Of a DNA stretch of 11,537 bases, positions 1 to 6,455 are shown one piece after another. Source of the stretch: Clostridiales bacterium UBA4696 (GTDB lineage Bacteria > Bacillota > Clostridia > Oscillospirales > Oscillospiraceae); the NCBI GenBank assembly GCA_002404795.1, contig DHKK01000019.1, positions 1-11,537 of the forward strand, given 5' to 3'. The notes beneath the pieces are model-generated. The model worked only from the letters and a program-made list of their open reading frames with translations. It did not search any database and had not been told where the DNA came from. The first letter of the stretch is position 1; every line of letters starts with the position of its first letter. The translations under genes were made by a program, and so were the position numbers.

Positions 1-106
1 ACAGGAATCTGCCGTCCCAAACCGCAAGTAATTAAGCCGTTCGCTGGATAAAATCCGCTTCTGTTTTTTATTCGTGTTGGACGAAATCCTTAAGTTGATG
101 ACATTG

Positions 107-124
107 CCTGAGAGGGGAGCCTTT
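107..124 (-). repeat. Possible fragment of the double-hairpin repeat
   Basis: These 18 bases match the reverse complement of 11484-11501 at 17 of 18 positions (CCTGAGAGGGGAGCCTTT here against CCTGAAAGGGGAGCCTTT). The pairing partner GCTCCCC is missing, so no hairpin can form. It may be a decayed copy of the repeat at the right end, in the opposite orientation, or a chance match. It lies in the untranslated stretch before the first gene. Bases 1-154 otherwise show no gene; two short frames run into stops at 29-31 and 49-51 and could be tails of an upstream gene, but nothing decides between them. Confidence 0.35.
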
Positions 125-154
125 GGGAAAATACGAAAAAGAAAGGTGACCAGC

Positions 155-1378
155 ATGATCCTGAGACGATGGAAGGGCTTCTGCCTGGCGGCAGAGGAGG
201 AGGCGTTGTTCCCGCAGGGGGCGGAGATGTGCGGCGGGGTGTTTGCGCCGCTGGTGTTTCTGGTGCGGCGTGACCCGCTGCGCGCGCGCGGCCTGTACCC
301 CATCCGGGACCTGTCCGAGCTGGATGAGCCCGAGGGCATCGGCTGCCTGACCCTGCCTTCCCCGGCGGAAGGGGAGCTGGCGGCATTCGTGCGCGCGCAT
401 GGCGCGGGCGTATTGAATGCAGCGTTTTCCCGCGCGTTTTCCATCCTGCAGGCGTGGAGCGCGGCAAAGAAGGACGGCCTCGTCCTCACGCTCGTCGGTC
501 TCGGCGACGTGGGCGGGACGGCGCTGCTGGCTCTGAAGCTGCTGGGCCGTGAGCTTGCGAGGATCCAGATCTTCGACCCGAACCGGGCGCAGTGCCAGCG
601 GTATGAGATGGAGCTGAATCAGGTCCTCTCTGCGGACGGCCGGCCGCTGCCGGAGGTCGTGATCTGTGAGGAACAGGATCTGTTCCGCTGCGACCTGTTC
701 GCCTTTACGGCCTCGCGCGGCGTGCCGGGGCTGGATAGCAAGGTACAGGACGTGCGCATGGCGCAGTACGAGGCCAACCGGGCCATGGTGGGCGCCTACG
801 CGCGTATGGCGCGGCAGGCGGACTTTACGGGCCTGTTCTGCCAGATCTCCGACCCGGTCGACCATCTGTCCCGGTCCGTCTTTCTGCAGAGCAATCAGAA
901 TGAAACCGGGGAATTTGACTTTGCGGGCCTGCTTCCCGAGCAGGTGCAGGGCTTCGGCCTCGGCGTGATGGCCGCGCGCTGCGCCTACTACGCGCGCCAG
1001 CTGGGGCTGGACGAGGACGCGCTGCGCGTCTACGGCCCGCACGGGCAGGGACTCGTCTGCGCCAACTGCTGCGGCGGGGACTACGACGCGGCGATCTCCG
1101 CGGAGCTGACCGAGAAGACCCGCACGGCGAATCTGCGCGTGCGGGAGCTGGGCTTCAAGCCGTATCTCGCACCTGCACTCTCCTCCGCGGCGGCAAGCCT
1201 GCTGCGGCTCGTGCGCGGGCAGGAGCACTACGGCGCGGTGCCGCTCGGCGGGGCGTATTTCGGCTGCGTCAGCCGCATGACGCGCTTCGGCCCGGAGCTT
1301 CGGCGGGAAGCGCTCGCGCCCGCGCTCCGGGCGGAGCTGGAGAAGACCTATGCGGCATTGGAGGCGTTCGAGTACTGA
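155..1378 (+). CDS. Divergent lactate/malate dehydrogenase-family protein
   Basis: This 407-residue protein has the layout of the LDH/MDH superfamily. A leading segment of about 108 residues precedes a Rossmann fold with the dinucleotide loop GLGDVG (115-120) and an acidic residue after strand 2 (Asp141 in IFDPNR), which favours NAD over NADP. ISDPVD (231-236) corresponds to the family's (S/T)NPVD, GFGLGVMAAR (266-275) to the segment ending in the substrate-binding Arg, and GPHG (294-297) to the segment with the catalytic His. By this alignment His296 and Arg275 are kept, but the catalytic Asp is Met272 and the NPVD Asn is Asp233. The reaction is therefore unknown, and it may not be an ordinary hydroxyacid dehydrogenase. 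ATG 155 is chosen because AAAGGTG lies 6 bases upstream; the GTG at 74 has no good ribosome site and its extension would cross the repeat fragment at 107-124. The stop overlaps the next start (TGATG), so the two genes are probably coupled. Confidence 0.65.
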   Translation: MILRRWKGFCLAAEEEALFPQGAEMCGGVFAPLVFLVRRDPLRARGLYPIRDLSELDEPEGIGCLTLPSPAEGELAAFVRAHGAGVLNAAFSRAFSILQAWSAAKKDGLVLTLVGLGDVGGTALLALKLLGRELARIQIFDPNRAQCQRYEMELNQVLSADGRPLPEVVICEEQDLFRCDLFAFTASRGVPGLDSKVQDVRMAQYEANRAMVGAYARMARQADFTGLFCQISDPVDHLSRSVFLQSNQNETGEFDFAGLLPEQVQGFGLGVMAARCAYYARQLGLDEDALRVYGPHGQGLVCANCCGGDYDAAISAELTEKTRTANLRVRELGFKPYLAPALSSAAASLLRLVRGQEHYGAVPLGGAYFGCVSRMTRFGPELRREALAPALRAELEKTYAALEAFEY

Positions 1379-2418
1379 TGGAGACGTTGACGCTGGTAAG
1401 GATCGGCCGCAGTGCGCGGCTGGAGCGCCTGCTGCCTGCGGCGCTGGCGGAGCTCCCGGTCATGGAGCTTCCGGCAGACAAGATCGCGTCCGCCGCCGGG
1501 CGGCGGCTGCTGTTCGCCGTCGCGGTCGACGCCTACGGTGCGGACGAGGCCTTCGTGCGCTTGCTGCGCACGCTGCGGCAGAACCCGGACTGCCTGTGCG
1601 GCTGCACCGGCGGCGTGATCGTCGACGGGGCGGGGGAGCTGGACACGAAGCAGCTCGCGCGGCAGCTCGTGCTGACGGCGAACCTCGCGGGCTGTGCGTT
1701 CCCGGGCAAGCCGCTCGTCGAGGGGACGGGCTCGCTCTACAACCAGCACATCCAGGCGGGGCTGCTGCATCTGAGCTGGGAGCAGACCTATGCGCACCAG
1801 ATGGCGCAGCTGGCTGGCCGCCTGCTGCGCTTCCGGCTGCCGCGGTTCGAGCGGCCGAAGCTCCTCATGCTCCACGCGTCCGACAACCGGCGGTCCAACA
1901 CCGTCTGGCTCGGCGAGCAGGTGCTGCAGCGCTTGCCAGGCACGTTTGAAACGAAGACGATCTCCCTGCAGAACGGCTCCATCCACGACTGCCGCGGCTG
2001 CTCGTATGAGGCCTGCCTGCACTTTGCCGCGCAGAGCCGCTGCTTCTACGGCGGCAGCATCTCCGACGACGTGCTGCCCGCCATCAGCCGCTGTGACGCG
2101 ATGCTCTTTCTGTGCCCGAACTACAATGACGCCGTGAGCGCCAATCTCATGGCCCTGTTCAACCGCCTGACCAATCTGCTGGTCCGGCAGGACCTGTATG
2201 AAAAGTATCTCTACGGCATCGTCGTCTCCGGGTATTCCGGCAGCGATATCGTCGCCAGGCAGCTGCTCGGCGCGATGTGCCTCAACAAGACGGCCATCCT
2301 GCCGCCGAAGTTCTGCCTCATGCAGACGGCGCACGACCCCGGCTCCGTGCAGAAGGCCGACGGGATCGACGCGCAGCTGAGCGCCTTTGCCGCGCGGCTG
2401 GCCCGGATGCAGGGCTGA
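1378..2418 (+). CDS. Flavodoxin-fold NAD(P)H-dependent oxidoreductase with Cys cluster
   Basis: The protein has 346 residues. The second half (about 159-340) looks like the NADPH-dependent FMN reductase / iron-sulfur flavoprotein family: strand KLLMLHAS and phosphate loop DNRRSNT (161-175), then a cysteine group Cys205-x2-Cys-x4-Cys-x8-Cys222, then SDD (229-231), then FLCPNYND...NLMALFNRL (244-264), matching the family's 'PvYw...K.fiDR' region. The cysteine spacing is looser than the compact CX2CX2CX4-7C of known iron-sulfur flavoproteins, so a [4Fe-4S] cluster is possible but not shown. The first 150 residues are an extra domain I do not recognise, with DCLCGC (71-76), GGVIVDG (78-84) and AGCAFPGKPLVE (104-115). 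Its ATG shares one base with the stop of the dehydrogenase-like gene; GGAGG lies 13 bases upstream inside that gene, so translation is likely coupled. A redox partnership between the two is inference. Confidence 0.75.
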   Translation: METLTLVRIGRSARLERLLPAALAELPVMELPADKIASAAGRRLLFAVAVDAYGADEAFVRLLRTLRQNPDCLCGCTGGVIVDGAGELDTKQLARQLVLTANLAGCAFPGKPLVEGTGSLYNQHIQAGLLHLSWEQTYAHQMAQLAGRLLRFRLPRFERPKLLMLHASDNRRSNTVWLGEQVLQRLPGTFETKTISLQNGSIHDCRGCSYEACLHFAAQSRCFYGGSISDDVLPAISRCDAMLFLCPNYNDAVSANLMALFNRLTNLLVRQDLYEKYLYGIVVSGYSGSDIVARQLLGAMCLNKTAILPPKFCLMQTAHDPGSVQKADGIDAQLSAFAARLARMQG

Positions 2419-2451
2419 CAAAAAAATACGGCTGCCCGGGGCGGTTTTTGT
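2418..2451 (+). terminator. Possible weak intrinsic terminator
   Basis: Immediately after the stop codon, CTGCC (2432-2436) pairs with GGCGG (2440-2444) around a 3-base loop, followed by five T. An A-run at 2420-2426 can also pair with this T-run, lengthening the stem. The short stem contains a G-T pair, so efficiency is uncertain, but the position fits the end of the two-gene unit. Confidence 0.45.
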
Positions 2452-2464
2452 AAAAACTGCACGC

Positions 2465-2493
2465 TTGACGAATGCCGCCCGCGGGTGTAAAAT
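2465..2493 (+). promoter_or_regulatory. Sigma-A type promoter of the T-box/asnB unit
   Basis: TTGACG (2465-2470) and TAAAAT (2488-2493) are separated by exactly 17 bases, giving a near-consensus promoter. Transcription should start near 2500, just before the T-box leader. Confidence 0.8.
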
Positions 2494-2499
2494 CAGTCC

Positions 2500-2839
2500 A
2501 TCGTTGAAAGCTTCACCAAAGAAAAGCTTTACATCAGAAAAGAATATCGCCAAATGCAGTGAGGAAGAAAAGTAGCGCAGGACACGGATCCAGAGAGCCG
2601 GGGATGCTGGGAGCCCGACGCCAGAGCCTTCGTGAACGAACACTTCTTAGCAGCGACCTGAACCGGGACCCTCCGCAGTAGGGAAGACGCGCAGCGCGGC
2701 GTTAAAGCGCAGGGGCTTGTCAGAGCTCCGGAAAAGAGACTGTTTCAGACAGTAAGTTAGGTGGCACCGCGGATCGGCAGCAATTCGTCCTAGAATTTAT
2801 TTCAGGCAATGCTGCGCAAATGATTCGGAGGTGCTTTTT
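2500..2839 (+). promoter_or_regulatory. T-box riboswitch, asparagine type, upstream of asnB
   Basis: The leader carries the T-box sequence AGGTGGCACCGCGG at 2759-2772, preceded by stem III (ACTGT 2739-2743 with ACAGT 2749-2753). Stem I shows the AGTA motif of the specifier loop (2571-2574), a lower helix AAGAA/TTCTT (2565-2569 with 2644-2648), an upper helix CACGGA/TTCGTG (2583-2588 with 2629-2634), and the conserved AGAGAGCCGG and GCTGGGAGCCCG segments. The best specifier triplet is AAC (Asn) at 2639-2641, followed by AC as is common. The bulge TGGC would pair with a tRNA end GCCA, fitting tRNA-Asn, whose discriminator base is G. An antiterminator can form with TAGG (2758-2761) and CCTA (2789-2792). 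An additional 7-bp hairpin (AAAGCTT/AAGCTTT, 2507-2530) sits at the 5' end. Uncharged tRNA-Asn should switch on asnB. Confidence 0.92.
2764..2839 (+). terminator. T-box competing hairpin: terminator and RBS sequestor
   Basis: GCACC (2764-2768) pairs with GGTGC (2830-2834); C2770 can pair with G2828; GGATC (2771-2775) pairs with GATTC (2822-2826, one G-T pair); and an inner helix GCAGCA/TGCTGC (2777-2782 with 2810-2815) continues it. Five T (2835-2839) follow directly, and the next base is the A of the asnB ATG. The 5' arm uses bases of the T-box sequence, so it excludes the antiterminator. The 3' arm contains the GGAGG ribosome site (2827-2831). Confidence 0.75.
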
Positions 2840-4423
2840 ATGTGCGCAATTATCGGTTTTACGTCCCCCAGGCTCAAGAAGGAACAGGTCCTGCCGTATT
2901 TTGAGAAGACAAAGTCCCGCGGCCCGGACGATACGCGGATGGAGCCTGCCGGCAGCGGCCTGCTCGGCTTCCACCGGCTCGCCATCATGGGCCTGCATCC
3001 GGAAGGCATGCAGCCGTTCCGCCTCGGCCGCGACATGGCCGTGTGCAACGGCGAGCTATACGGCTTCCGCCCGGTCAAGGCCATGCTCGAGGCGAAGGGC
3101 TATCAATTCCAGTCCGATTCCGACTGCGAGATCATCCTGCCCCTGTGGAAGGAATACGGCACGGATATGTTTGCAAAGCTCGACGCGGAGTTCGCCATGA
3201 TCCTCTATGACGCGGCGTCCGATTCCCTCGTCGCCGCACGCGACCCCATCGGCATCCGCCCGCTGTTCTACGGCTATCTCGAAGACGGCTCGATCATCTT
3301 CGCCAGCGAGGCGAAAAACCTCGTCGGCCTCTGCGCCCACGTCTTCCCCTTCCCGCCGGGCCATTACTACAAGGACGGCAAATTCGTCCGCTACGCGGAC
3401 CTGACGACGGTCACAAAGTATTCGGACGACGATCTCGACACCGTCACGAAGACCATCCGCGAAAAGCTCATCGCGGGCGTGGAAAAGCGGCTCGACGCCG
3501 ATGCGCCGCTCGGCTTCCTGCTCTCCGGCGGTCTGGATTCCAGCCTCGTCTGCGCCATCTCGGCCAAGCTGCTGGGCAAGAAGATCCGGACGTTTGCCAT
3601 CGGCATGGATCTCGACCCCATCGACCTCAAATACGCGAAGGAGACTGCCGATTTCATCGGCGCGGACCACACCGAGGTCACCATGACGCGCCGGCAGGTG
3701 CTCGATTCCCTCGAAGAGGTCATCGCGCTGCTCGGCACCTATGACATCACCACCATCCGCGCGAGCATGGGCATGTACCTGTGCTGCAAGGCCATCCACG
3801 AGCAGACCGACGTGCGCGTGCTCATGACCGGCGAAATTTCCGACGAGCTGTTCGGCTATAAATATACCGACTTCGCGCCCTCCGCCGAAGCGTTCCAGCA
3901 GGAGGCGAAGAAGCGCGTCGACGAGCTCTACATGTACGACGTGCTGCGCGCCGACCGCTGCATCTCCGTGAGCTCCCTCGAGGCCAGAGTCCCCTTCGGC
4001 GATCTGGATTTCGTCAAGTACGTCATGTCCATCCGCCCGGAGCTCAAAATGAACACCTACGGCATGGGCAAATACCTCCTGCGCAAGGCCTTTGCCGACG
4101 ATCATATCCTCCCCGACGATATCCTCTGGCGGCAGAAGGCAGCCTTCTCCGACGCCGTCGGCCATTCGATGGTCGACGATCTGAAGGAATACGCCGAGAG
4201 CCTCTACTCCGACGAGGCCTTCGCCAAGGGCTGCGAAAAATACAGCTTCGCAAAGCCGTTTACGAAGGAAAGCCTCCTCTACCGCGATATTTTTGAGAAA
4301 TATTACCCCGGCCAGGCGGAAATGGTCAAGGATTTCTGGATGCCGAACAAGTCCTGGAAGGGCTGCGACGTCCAGGACCCCTCCGCCCGCGTCCTGTCCA
4401 ACTACGGCGCCAGCGGGGTGTAA
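2840..4423 (+). CDS. asnB: Asparagine synthase (glutamine-hydrolysing)
   Basis: This 527-residue cytoplasmic enzyme makes asparagine from aspartate, glutamine and ATP. The N-terminal class II glutaminase domain begins MCAIIGF; Cys2 becomes the N-terminal nucleophile once Met is removed, which fixes the start at ATG 2840 rather than the GTG three codons earlier. Glutamine-binding elements follow: HRLAIM (45-50), NGE (70-72) and SDCE (94-97). The synthetase domain has the ATP pyrophosphatase loop SGGLDSS (229-235) and GEISDELFGY (331-340). Length is close to E. coli AsnB (about 554). GGAGG lies 8 bases before the start and can be masked by the leader hairpin. The Asn-type T-box directly upstream makes amino-acid-starvation control very likely and supports asparagine synthase over other members of this family. 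It stands alone, between its own promoter and a strong hairpin. Confidence 0.95.
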   Translation: MCAIIGFTSPRLKKEQVLPYFEKTKSRGPDDTRMEPAGSGLLGFHRLAIMGLHPEGMQPFRLGRDMAVCNGELYGFRPVKAMLEAKGYQFQSDSDCEIILPLWKEYGTDMFAKLDAEFAMILYDAASDSLVAARDPIGIRPLFYGYLEDGSIIFASEAKNLVGLCAHVFPFPPGHYYKDGKFVRYADLTTVTKYSDDDLDTVTKTIREKLIAGVEKRLDADAPLGFLLSGGLDSSLVCAISAKLLGKKIRTFAIGMDLDPIDLKYAKETADFIGADHTEVTMTRRQVLDSLEEVIALLGTYDITTIRASMGMYLCCKAIHEQTDVRVLMTGEISDELFGYKYTDFAPSAEAFQQEAKKRVDELYMYDVLRADRCISVSSLEARVPFGDLDFVKYVMSIRPELKMNTYGMGKYLLRKAFADDHILPDDILWRQKAAFSDAVGHSMVDDLKEYAESLYSDEAFAKGCEKYSFAKPFTKESLLYRDIFEKYYPGQAEMVKDFWMPNKSWKGCDVQDPSARVLSNYGASGV

Positions 4424-4434
4424 AAAAGAACAGA

Positions 4435-4471
4435 CAGAAGCGCCCGGATGGCAGCCATCCGGGCGCTTCTG
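4435..4471. terminator. Perfect 17-bp hairpin between convergent genes
   Basis: CAGAAGCGCCCGGATGG (4435-4451) and its exact complement (4455-4471) flank a 3-base loop. It lies 11 bases after asnB and 22 bases after the stop of the minus-strand operon. On the minus strand it is followed, after a gap of a few bases, by six T (complement of 4422-4427); on the plus strand the following bases (CTTGTC) are poor in T. It probably stops transcription from both sides, more clearly for the minus-strand operon. Confidence 0.75.
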
Positions 4472-4493
4472 CTTGTCAGAAAGAAGGAACGAA

Positions 4494-5408
4494 TCAGAAA
4501 AGGGTGTTGTTGTGGCGGAATTTTTCCGGGATGCTGATGAAGATGGCCTGCCAGGTCTCGGCGATCTTGCCGTCTTCGATGCGGAACAGGTCGACGACGG
4601 AGGTCGTTCTGCCGCGGAAATGCGCCTCGGACTGCACGTAGACGAAGTTGCCCTCGGCGACGGTCCGGTGCTGCAGGACATAGTCAAGCCCCTGCTTCTC
4701 CGGCAGCGTGCGGATGGCTTCCTTGTAGGCCTCTGCGCCGTCGGCGATGTAGCAGATATGGTGCTGCAGGTCGGGGCTGACGAATTTGTCCAGCTTGCCA
4801 TAGCGCTTGTCGACGAGCACCTGCTCGACATAGGCCTTCGCGAGCGACTTGTTCTCTGCGGTCTTCTCGCGGTCACAGATCTCGGTCGTGCCGGTCGTCA
4901 TGCCGGTGGAGCAGACGGGGGCGCTGAGCGGGGGATAGGCTTCGGTGTCCCACCAGGGGCGCTCGTCCATGTTGGCGTCGTGGTTATAGAGCGCGGTGTC
5001 GTAGGGGTTCCACTGCATGGAGTCCCAGTGCTCGCAGATCTTGCCGTCCTCGGTGAAGCGGAAAAGATCGAAGGAGGTCAGGCCGTGCTTCTGATATTCC
5101 TCCATGGTGGGCTTGTAGTCCGGCGCGTTGAAGGGCGGCAGACCGGCGGGCGTTGTCATGTGCAGCATGTGCATGGCGACATATTCGCCCTCCGCGATCA
5201 CGCGGACCGGCAGGTCCTTATGCGGGAAGCAGGTGCGCAGCCAGTCAAAGTGGGCCTCGAAGCCTGCGGCTTCGTCAGCGACGGTCGGGTTGTGCTGCTT
5301 GTAGTAGCGGGCGCCGTAGTTGGCCATGGCCTCTTCGGGCTTCATTTCGTCGACCATGGTGCGGTAGAAGTTGATGGCAGTCTGCTTGTTTCGTTCGAGA
5401 TTGGTCAT
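4494..5408 (-). CDS. Tandem NTF2/SnoaL-like domain protein
   Basis: This 304-residue protein appears to hold two NTF2/SnoaL-like (cone-shaped alpha+beta barrel) domains. The first (about 5-150) starts with a helix around NKQTAINFYRTMVD and ends in the typical FDLFRFTEDGKICEHWDSMQ. The second (about 183-295) starts with NKSLAKAYVEQVL and ends in VVDLFRIEDGKIAETWQAI. The repeated 'DLFR..DGKI.E.W' signature is the clearest sign of the family and of the internal duplication. Members include polyketide cyclases, isomerases, dehydratases and simple ligand binders, so the activity cannot be named. No signal peptide is seen, so it is probably cytoplasmic. AAGAGG lies 8 bases before ATG. It is the last gene of the permease-deaminase operon, 24 bases after the deaminase stop, which suggests it handles the deaminated product or a related small molecule. 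Confidence 0.8.
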   Translation of the reverse strand: MTNLERNKQTAINFYRTMVDEMKPEEAMANYGARYYKQHNPTVADEAAGFEAHFDWLRTCFPHKDLPVRVIAEGEYVAMHMLHMTTPAGLPPFNAPDYKPTMEEYQKHGLTSFDLFRFTEDGKICEHWDSMQWNPYDTALYNHDANMDERPWWDTEAYPPLSAPVCSTGMTTGTTEICDREKTAENKSLAKAYVEQVLVDKRYGKLDKFVSPDLQHHICYIADGAEAYKEAIRTLPEKQGLDYVLQHRTVAEGNFVYVQSEAHFRGRTTSVVDLFRIEDGKIAETWQAIFISIPEKFRHNNTLF

Positions 5409-5432
5409 GTTGGATACCTCTTTCTTTGTATT

Positions 5433-6452
5433 TTAGCTGTTGATGTTGGCCTGCACCCACCGGTCAAAGTCGGGCAGGTGCGCGCGGCCGGAGAAACTGT
5501 AGGCGAAGGCGTTGCGGACGAGCATGGCGGCCTCCTGCAAAGACAGGCCGTACAGCTCGCAGATGCGGATGAGATTCTGCGTCAGATCCATCCGGAAGCA
5601 GGGTGGATCGTCGGAGTTGATGCTGACGGGCACCTTGGCTGCCAGCAGCCGGTCCAGCGGGTATTGCTCCCAGCCCGGGTAGATCTGCAGGCAGAGATTG
5701 GAGCCGGGGCAGACGGTCAGGAGGATGTCACGCTCACGCAGTGTCTGCAGCAGTGCAGGGTCCTCCACGGCGCGGATGCCGTGGTCGATGCGGTCGACGC
5801 CAAGCGCTGTAAGCGCGTCGGCGACGCTTTCCGCGCCCACGTTTTCGCCCGCGTGGGCCGTGGTAAAGTAGCCGAGCTCCTTTGCCAGCCGGAAGGCGTC
5901 TCGCTGCAGATGCGCCGGGTAGCCCGCCTCCTGCATGTCGAGCCCGACGGCCACGACCGGCAGCTCTGCCCGGAAGGACTCGAGCGCACGCAGGAACGCG
6001 CAGTTATCTTCTGCAGGTGCGGTCCGGTCAAGGTCGGCGATGAAGCAGAGGTCGATGTCATAACGGGCCTTTGCCTCCTGCAGGCCGCGGGAGAAGCCGC
6101 GGACCATGGTCTCCAGCGCGATGCCCTGGCGGCCGAAGCAGGCGGTATAGGAGAACATGGCCTCCCGATAGCGGATATTCTGGCGCACCATGTCCTCCGC
6201 ACAGGCCAGGATCATATCATAAAAGTCCTCCTCCTGCCGCACGACGAGGATGCCCTGCATCATGACGTTCAGAAATTCTCCCAGCGTGTGGAATTCATAG
6301 AACGCCTCGGTCTCCTCAAGCGAGTGGAAGGGCGTGGAGATGTGGTTTCGCTGGGCGAAGCGCCACATGAGGGCAGGGGAGATGGCGTCGATGTGATAGT
6401 GGTTCTCCGCCTTGGGGATGGCGCGGAGAAACGAATGCAGCGTCTGTTCCAC
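5433..6452 (-). CDS. Adenosine deaminase-family metal-dependent deaminase
   Basis: This 339-residue protein of the amidohydrolase superfamily has all the expected active-site elements: HYH zinc ligands (His18, His20) in PKAENHYHIDA, a third His and catalytic Glu in HAGE (200-203), His224 in RIDHG, and the metal-binding Asp in NSDDP (Asp281-Asp282). Asp22, two residues after the second His, matches the Asp of adenosine deaminases that contacts the ribose (HVHLDG), whereas adenine deaminases have Glu there (HLHLEG); a nucleoside substrate is therefore more likely, but not proven. CPGSN (248-252) replaces the usual CPTSN. The product would be inosine or an analogue plus ammonia. The start is GTG, 3 bases after the permease stop; its ribosome site AGGTG lies in the last codons of the permease gene, so translation is coupled. 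Length is typical of the family. Confidence 0.88.
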   Translation of the reverse strand: MEQTLHSFLRAIPKAENHYHIDAISPALMWRFAQRNHISTPFHSLEETEAFYEFHTLGEFLNVMMQGILVVRQEEDFYDMILACAEDMVRQNIRYREAMFSYTACFGRQGIALETMVRGFSRGLQEAKARYDIDLCFIADLDRTAPAEDNCAFLRALESFRAELPVVAVGLDMQEAGYPAHLQRDAFRLAKELGYFTTAHAGENVGAESVADALTALGVDRIDHGIRAVEDPALLQTLRERDILLTVCPGSNLCLQIYPGWEQYPLDRLLAAKVPVSINSDDPPCFRMDLTQNLIRICELYGLSLQEAAMLVRNAFAYSFSGRAHLPDFDRWVQANINS

Positions 6453-6455
6453 GGT

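Noticed and set aside
100..124. Thiamine-riboswitch-like CTGAGA in the first leader
   Set aside because: Only the six-base CTGAGA is present; the other conserved TPP elements are missing.
74..154. Upstream GTG start for the LDH-like protein
   Set aside because: No ribosome site, and the 27 extra residues would be encoded partly by the repeat-like segment; ATG 155 has AAAGGTG at good spacing.
68..2643. Long minus-strand frames opposite the first two genes
   Set aside because: The plus-strand frames have recognisable folds, coupling and ribosome sites; the minus frames run across the terminator and T-box leader and have no domains.
2831..2839. GTG start of asnB three codons upstream
   Set aside because: It would hide the catalytic Cys2 behind extra residues and the codon itself is part of the GGAGG ribosome site.
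3056..4876. Minus-strand open frame of about 606 codons opposite asnB
   Set aside because: It covers the strong asnB gene and the terminator hairpin and shows only biased composition.
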